Assembly: GCF_001642955.1 (NCBI RefSeq)
Contig: NZ_LWSK01000017.1
Coordinates: 1-64,000, forward strand
Source: Rubripirellula obstinata
Lineage (GTDB): Bacteria; Planctomycetota; Planctomycetia; Pirellulales; Pirellulaceae
Direction of reading: 5' to 3'
DNA length: 64,000 nt
Below are positions 60,023 to 64,000 of the stretch, in pieces (within the stretch, counting starts at the first letter, position 1; each line of letters opens with the position of its first letter). The notes beneath the pieces were generated by a model. That model saw only the letters and a list, made by a program, of their open reading frames with translations, ran no database searches and was not told the origin of the DNA. A program made the translations under genes and the position numbers.

Positions 60023-60617
60023 CGATCAGCATTTGCAGTCTTTCGCCTAGCTCAGTTTCAAATTGTGTAGGCCAAGTGGCGTCGATCAAACCAACTTGAA
60101 TCATGTCGCGAAGATGGGTGCGATCTTTGTCACGATAACTGTTCAGCTTCATTCGCACCAATTCGACCAACTCAACAATCCGCTTGCCCTCGATCACGGA
60201 AGCTTGATCGACCGTGGGAGTGGCCGAGACATAGTTTTCTTTGACCTTGCGACCTGCCGCCAAGACATGAATTCCTTGCGACGGTTTGCCATCGGGGCCG
60301 TCCAGAAAGACAGTCACGTCCATCACTTGATCGCGATGAAAACCGACAGCCAATAGAGCTTCGGTAGCCCTATCCAAGTCTTTCAAATCCAGCAACAAAT
60401 CAACATCGCGAGTATTTCGCACCGCCCCATCGTCAATCGTCGCGACCCAGGCCGCCACGGCGTTGCCGCCAATCACCGCATAAGGAATCGAAGCAGCTTC
60501 CAGAGCATTGCAGGATCGCTCGAGTCGTTCACGTACTTTTTCCATTGCACTAAACATCCGATCAAAGATAGGCGTCGGCTCGCGGACGAGTGTTGGACGA
60601 GGTTCTTGTTCTGCCAT
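60006..60617 (-). CDS. Nucleotidyltransferase-fold protein (AbiEii/MNT-like)
   Basis: The 203-residue protein has the Pol-beta-type fold seen in MNT/AbiEii-like proteins: 'IPYAVIGGNAVAAWVATIDDG' (GG motif), then 'RNTRDVDLLLDLKDLDRATEAL' (DVD metal-binding pair) and a helical end ('LVRMKLNSYRDKDRTHLRDMI'). Whether it transfers nucleotides is unknown. It overlaps the CPBP gene, so the two are co-expressed. A similar-fold gene lies at 62633-63406. Confidence 0.7.
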   Translation of the reverse strand: MAEQEPRPTLVREPTPIFDRMFSAMEKVRERLERSCNALEAASIPYAVIGGNAVAAWVATIDDGAVRNTRDVDLLLDLKDLDRATEALLAVGFHRDQVMDVTVFLDGPDGKPSQGIHVLAAGRKVKENYVSATPTVDQASVIEGKRIVELVELVRMKLNSYRDKDRTHLRDMIQVGLIDATWPTQFETELGERLQMLIDDPDG

Positions 60618-60704
60618 AGTTGCTTAGTCTAATCCTTCGCAAGCAGCCGGGCAAAGGGCTATGATGCGGGCTGTACTTCGGAAAGACAACGGTTTTGGAT
60701 TGTC

Positions 60705-61298
60705 ATGGCACTGTTATTTGAATTCAGTTTTTATTCTGGGCTGATCTTTATCGCGTTTGCTTTGATCTGGATCACGGTCAAACTCTTCAAACGCGATTGG
60801 TCTCATCTTGCCAAACCGATCGCCGCTTTGCTGATCGGTTTGGCATTGGTCACCGGACCCGCGATCGTTTCGCGGCGACTGGAGGTTGACCTTGGACCTC
60901 GCGTCGTGATGGTGAACGAGGAACGTCATGTTTCGTTGACCGGTTGGGATGGAACCAGTTACGAACTGTTACGTTCTTATCCCGATACCGTTGTTCTGCA
61001 AATGGCCAACCCGGATGTTGACGATCAAACACTTGATCATCTGACGAATATGAAATCGCTTCGCGAACTTGATCTGAATGACACCTCGATCACTGATAAT
61101 GGTTTGATGAAACTCACCGAACTGCCTTCGCTTCGGACGCTGCGTCTGCGAGCGACATCGATCACAGACCAAGGGTTTCAAGAATTTTTGTCGCAAGCTC
61201 AATCGCTAACTCAAGTCGATGTTCGGCAAACTTCGGTTAGCGAAGAAGTCATCGAGCGTTGGAAAGAAAGTGGCGAAAACCGGAGAGCGTTCCAATGA
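60705..61298 (+). CDS. Membrane-anchored leucine-rich repeat protein
   Basis: The 197 residues begin with two hydrophobic segments ('YSGLIFIAFALIWITVKLF' and 'IAALLIGLALVTGPAIVS'). After them come LRRs of the type 'LREL DLNDTSITDNGLMKLTELPSLRTLRLRATSITDQGF'. They end in a short basic tail. LRRs usually bind proteins. The stop overlaps the start of the lipase gene (ATGA at 61295), so the two are coupled. The LRRs resemble those of the 584-residue protein at 5462-7216. Confidence 0.72.
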   Translation: MALLFEFSFYSGLIFIAFALIWITVKLFKRDWSHLAKPIAALLIGLALVTGPAIVSRRLEVDLGPRVVMVNEERHVSLTGWDGTSYELLRSYPDTVVLQMANPDVDDQTLDHLTNMKSLRELDLNDTSITDNGLMKLTELPSLRTLRLRATSITDQGFQEFLSQAQSLTQVDVRQTSVSEEVIERWKESGENRRAFQ

Positions 61299-62344
61299 GT
61301 TCTGTTCTGTTAATGATTCTCGTAGCGTTTGTGATTCTGGTCATTGGTTGGATGCTTTGGCGGTCGCGGTTTCGTGCAACCGAGGCAGCGCCGGTTTCAT
61401 CGATCGACCTGTCGGCCAGCGACGGCTTGGCGCTCACTCGTCAAACGGGTTTGTTTTTAGATTCAACGGTCGATCACGGGCCGATGCACGCTCACTATCT
61501 TGCGCGTGCGTGTGACCTGGCTTACTTGGGTGAATCCGAAGCGTCGGCGCGTTTTAGAGACGAGCTGAATTTGCAGGCACGTTTGATCAGTGTCGATAAC
61601 ACCCAAGTCTATGTTGGCGAGAATGCTGAATCGATCGTGGTCGCGTTTCGCGGTTCCGAGAGTCCGAGCAGTTTGGACGGATTCAAAGATTGGCTGCTGA
61701 CCAATTCACGAAATTTCTTGGTCTTGCCCGAGGGCCGAATTGGGACGGACTTTGCAGCGGCCGGCGTGGGGGCTCGTTTTCATCGCGGTTTTATGGCGGC
61801 GCTCGAAGAAGTTTGGTTCCCACTTAAATCCACGGTCCAAGCTGCCTACGATCGAAAAGAGCGACCGATTTGGATCACCGGTCATTCACTTGGCGGTGCG
61901 ATTGCATTGATGGCGGGCTGGCGTTTCCACCAAGCGTTCCTGCCCGTTCATCAAATCGTCACCTTCGGCGCTCCGATGGTTGGCAACCAGCGAGCCGCTG
62001 ACGCTTATCACAAAGAGTTTCCTGGGAAGATCTTCCGGTATGTTGACTTGAGTGACTTGGTGCCACGCATGCCGACGATCAGTTTGCTGAGTAATCAATA
62101 CAACCATGTCCAGCAAGAGATCACGCTTGGTGGTGACCAAAACAAAACCGCCCAATCCTTTCTATCAGACCTGGCGGAATCGCAACCTAACCCGCAAAAC
62201 GATTCCGCTGACGATGCAGGAAACGACTTAACCAATTCGTCCGAAGAAACACTGTGGCGAGAAGTGCAGACCCAGATTGAATCTCACTTAATGGCAAACT
62301 ACATCGCCCGAATCAGTGACATGCAATCAAACACAATCGGGTAA
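61295..62344 (+). CDS. Class 3 lipase-like hydrolase with N-terminal membrane anchor
   Basis: ATG 61295 gives 349 residues with one N-terminal membrane segment ('LLMILVAFVILVIGWML'). The hydrolase core shows 'AESIVVAFRGSESPSSLDGFKDWL', the nucleophile elbow 'WITGHSLGGAIALMAGW' and 'IVTFGAPMVGNQRAADAY', with Asp in 'YVDLSDLVPRMP'. This is the lipase 3 family. Substrate unknown. It is coupled to the LRR gene upstream. Confidence 0.85.
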   Translation: MSSVLLMILVAFVILVIGWMLWRSRFRATEAAPVSSIDLSASDGLALTRQTGLFLDSTVDHGPMHAHYLARACDLAYLGESEASARFRDELNLQARLISVDNTQVYVGENAESIVVAFRGSESPSSLDGFKDWLLTNSRNFLVLPEGRIGTDFAAAGVGARFHRGFMAALEEVWFPLKSTVQAAYDRKERPIWITGHSLGGAIALMAGWRFHQAFLPVHQIVTFGAPMVGNQRAADAYHKEFPGKIFRYVDLSDLVPRMPTISLLSNQYNHVQQEITLGGDQNKTAQSFLSDLAESQPNPQNDSADDAGNDLTNSSEETLWREVQTQIESHLMANYIARISDMQSNTIG

Positions 62345-62402
62345 ACAGGCAGGGCCGAATTGTCTCTGGCGGCAATGACATGGTCTTGCCAGTCTATGGA
62401 CT

Positions 62403-62512
62403 GTCGGAACAATAAGTTGTGTAGCGAAACTCGCCAAGAGTTTCGGCAACTCGACAAACCGAAAGTCTTGGCGACTTTCGCTACCAATTTTCCCGCCACT
62501 AATTGTTCCGAC
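62403..62512. repeat. Nested palindrome (family B)
   Basis: Outer arms GTCGGAACAAT (62403-62413) and its complement (62502-62512) enclose inner arms at 62421-62446 and 62459-62484 ('GTAGCGAAACTCGCCAAG..' and '..CTTGGCGACTTTCGCTAC'). The inner arms match the repeat at 51643-51708. The other part of this gap, 62513-62632, has short inverted pieces of 'GTTTTGCCAA' and no gene. Confidence 0.75.
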
Positions 62513-62632
62513 GGTGCTATGGTTTTGCCAATCCTTCCAATACGGTCGAACAGGATTGTTTTGGCAAAACGATGGAAGGGCAAAACGATGTTGCGGCAGA
62601 GATGATGCGCGTCGATGTTTTTTGGAAACTGG

Positions 62633-63406
62633 CTAGACTTCAAATGGCAAGTCGTTGACGGCTCGATGGAAAATGTCTTTCATGTCGGCGTCGGCACCGT
62701 CCCAGACTTCGGCTGCGAGAGCGAAGAGAGCGTCTTGGTTGATCGAGTCTAGGTTCGCTTTCACAATTCGACGAAGGTCACCCCCATCAAATCCTTTTTT
62801 TGATATTTCACGATTGGGCGAAATCATGGCCGCATACTTCGAGACGATCGCTGCCTCGACTGTCGGGAGTCGATGCCCGGTCACTTCATCGACTCGGACG
62901 TGTTTTGCTAAGATGGTCTGATAAAAAGGTTCGACTGGCAGCATGATGTCAATCACAGGCTTGGGCCGGCCATCTGAAAAGCAATCAGCCGGGTCTTTGA
63001 ATCGAGCGACGACCGACAATTCACTGACGATCAAACTTGCCCAGCGGGCACTTACCGCCGCAATCGCCTTGTCCTTTTCATGGATTGCAACCATCACGTC
63101 AACGTCTTGAGTCGCACGCGGCATTGGCAGGTAGCCCACGTAACCGTGCAACCCCATCAAAACCCATTGCTCGACACCTGCGTCGACCAAACACCCGACC
63201 ACATCGTCTGGCGTAATGTCCAACGCATCGCTCCGGTAATTCTTTCGGTAATCGCTAGTCAGCCACGTGCTGGTGCGGATGCCCTCGGCGTGGCCCGATG
63301 GGGTTTGCGGGTCTGTTGCATCAACGCCTTTGTATCCAGCAGTGACCTTGGCCATCGCGGCATCGCGGGCGGCAAGGAATTCGGCGCGGGATTGATACTG
63401 TGTCAT
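62633..63406 (-). CDS. Nucleotidyltransferase-fold protein of unknown function
   Basis: The 257 residues carry a nucleotidyltransferase-like core: 'QWVLMGLHGYVGYLPMPRATQDVDVMVAIHEKDKAIAAV', with the DVD pair, then 'PVIDIMLPVEPFYQTILAKH' and 'TVEAAIVSKYAAMISPNREISKKGFDGGDLRRIV'. The first Gly of the usual GG motif is replaced (GLHGY). Such proteins are found in phage-defence and stress contexts but also elsewhere. I name no function. It is alone between repeat sequence and the sugar-kinase gene. Confidence 0.62.
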   Translation of the reverse strand: MTQYQSRAEFLAARDAAMAKVTAGYKGVDATDPQTPSGHAEGIRTSTWLTSDYRKNYRSDALDITPDDVVGCLVDAGVEQWVLMGLHGYVGYLPMPRATQDVDVMVAIHEKDKAIAAVSARWASLIVSELSVVARFKDPADCFSDGRPKPVIDIMLPVEPFYQTILAKHVRVDEVTGHRLPTVEAAIVSKYAAMISPNREISKKGFDGGDLRRIVKANLDSINQDALFALAAEVWDGADADMKDIFHRAVNDLPFEV

Positions 63407-63650
63407 TTTCGAAAACCATCGGGGGCGGAGCCGTGTTTATTTAGTTTACTCGATTCTGGACATGGCCATGCCCCTTTCCGTTCTTGACGCTCTCCAACAC
63501 GTATTCCGCAAACAATAGGCGACGGACCGGGGCAATTAATAACCGGCTTGATTTAGGGGCCTTTCACCATGACAATTTCAGCATCCTGCCGAACGGGACA
63601 CGAGTGAAAATCTAGTTGTCACGACGAGAAACACAAACCGAGAAAAAACG

Positions 63651-64000
63651 ATGAATGCTGACATGAAAAAATACTCAGACTACATCAACAACGTCAGCGG
63701 AAACGTTCTGCTCGGATGCGACGGCTTCGTCGACGAGGTCTACCAGATTGTCGATGTTCGGCAAAGCTTGACCGAGTACACCGCCATGGACAACTTGAAA
63801 GAGTTCGGCGAACTGATTGTTCAACGGGCTGACGGCGGAGTCGGTCTGGAAATTGTGCCCAAGCGTCGTTGCTCAGGCGGGTTCACACCGAACACGGGGC
63901 GAGTCGCAGCGTTCCTGGGACTGCAACCCACGATCATCGGTCTTTACGGAAGCCAGGACATCGATCCGGCTTTTCACGAGTTCAAAGAAAACTGCAACCT
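63651..64000 (+). CDS. PfkB-like sugar kinase (5' part, cut by the window end)
   Basis: An open frame begins at ATG 63651 and runs off the end of the window after 116 codons. The translation contains 'GNVLLGCDGFVDEVYQIV', 'GELIVQRADGGVGLEIV', 'CSGGFTPNTGRVAAFLGLQPTIIGLYG'. This matches the N-terminal substrate-binding lobe of ribokinase/PfkB carbohydrate kinases ('GG...N.A..ARLG' type motif as 'GGFTPNTGRVAAFLG'). The substrate cannot be told. The rest of the gene lies outside the window. Confidence 0.6.
   Translation, partial: MNADMKKYSDYINNVSGNVLLGCDGFVDEVYQIVDVRQSLTEYTAMDNLKEFGELIVQRADGGVGLEIVPKRRCSGGFTPNTGRVAAFLGLQPTIIGLYGSQDIDPAFHEFKENCN

Noticed and set aside
60006-63406. The two nucleotidyltransferase-fold genes as toxin-antitoxin modules
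   Set aside because: Neither has a small partner gene of the HEPN or AbiEi type next to it.

Overview
The window reads as chromosomal DNA of a planctomycete, most likely a Pirellulaceae/Rhodopirellula-type organism. The signs are DUF1549/DUF1553 and DUF1501 genes in tandem, a giant surface protein with a LEPR-XLL-like N-terminus and cadherin/Ig-like repeats, a PEP-CTERM protein, many Sec-exported proteins of unknown function, and long gene-poor stretches full of palindromic dispersed repeats. I found no tRNA, rRNA, CRISPR array, transposase or integrase.

Layout. 0.3-7.2 kb (minus): leucyl/arginyl-tRNA-protein transferase, a first RtcB, an exported BNR protein, a LarA-like protein and a metallopeptidase-like LRR protein, all closely spaced. 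7.6-8.9 kb (plus): rpe overlapping a histidine-phosphatase-fold gene that has lost its catalytic residues. 8.9-9.4 kb: a nested palindromic repeat. 9.4-15.1 kb (plus): a four-gene unit of DUF1549/DUF1553 protein, DUF1501 protein, ECF sigma factor, and a membrane protein joining an anti-sigma-like N-terminus to a CxxCH/DUF1549-like exported part. 15.1-24.9 kb: serB, a CvpA-like protein, an acidic exported protein, a repeat-rich gap, a small membrane protein, a CAP protein, proB and purF. 24.9-27.8 kb (minus): a FAS1-FAS1 secreted protein, a SigK-like ECF sigma factor and an RskA-like anti-sigma factor, the same set of partners as the mycobacterial SigK/RskA/MPT70-MPT83 system. 27.9-38.8 kb: an FKBP lipoprotein, the ~2,926-residue repeat protein and a porin.

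39-43.6 kb is a complete RNA-repair locus: rtcB-rtcA on the minus strand with a good sigma-54 promoter, and divergent rtcR on the plus strand. Then come cimA, a lipase, and valS. Directly after valS is a 4.7-kb segment bracketed by ~250-bp direct repeats that include the last codons of valS. It carries two paralogous HTH plus NTF2/SnoaL-like regulators on either side of a PEP-CTERM protein. This segment looks like an accessory insertion or duplication.

55-64 kb: a fatty-acyl-AMP ligase with a fused carrier domain, small exported or zinc-ribbon proteins, a CPBP protease, two nucleotidyltransferase-fold proteins, an LRR/lipase gene pair, and the start of a PfkB-like sugar kinase cut by the window edge.

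The best candidates for undescribed biology are the ECF sigma/haem-motif anti-sigma unit, the FAS1-SigK-RskA module outside Actinobacteria, the direct-repeat-bounded HTH-NTF2/PEP-CTERM segment, and the pseudo-phosphatase coupled to rpe. All functional calls come from reading motifs; no database search was run.
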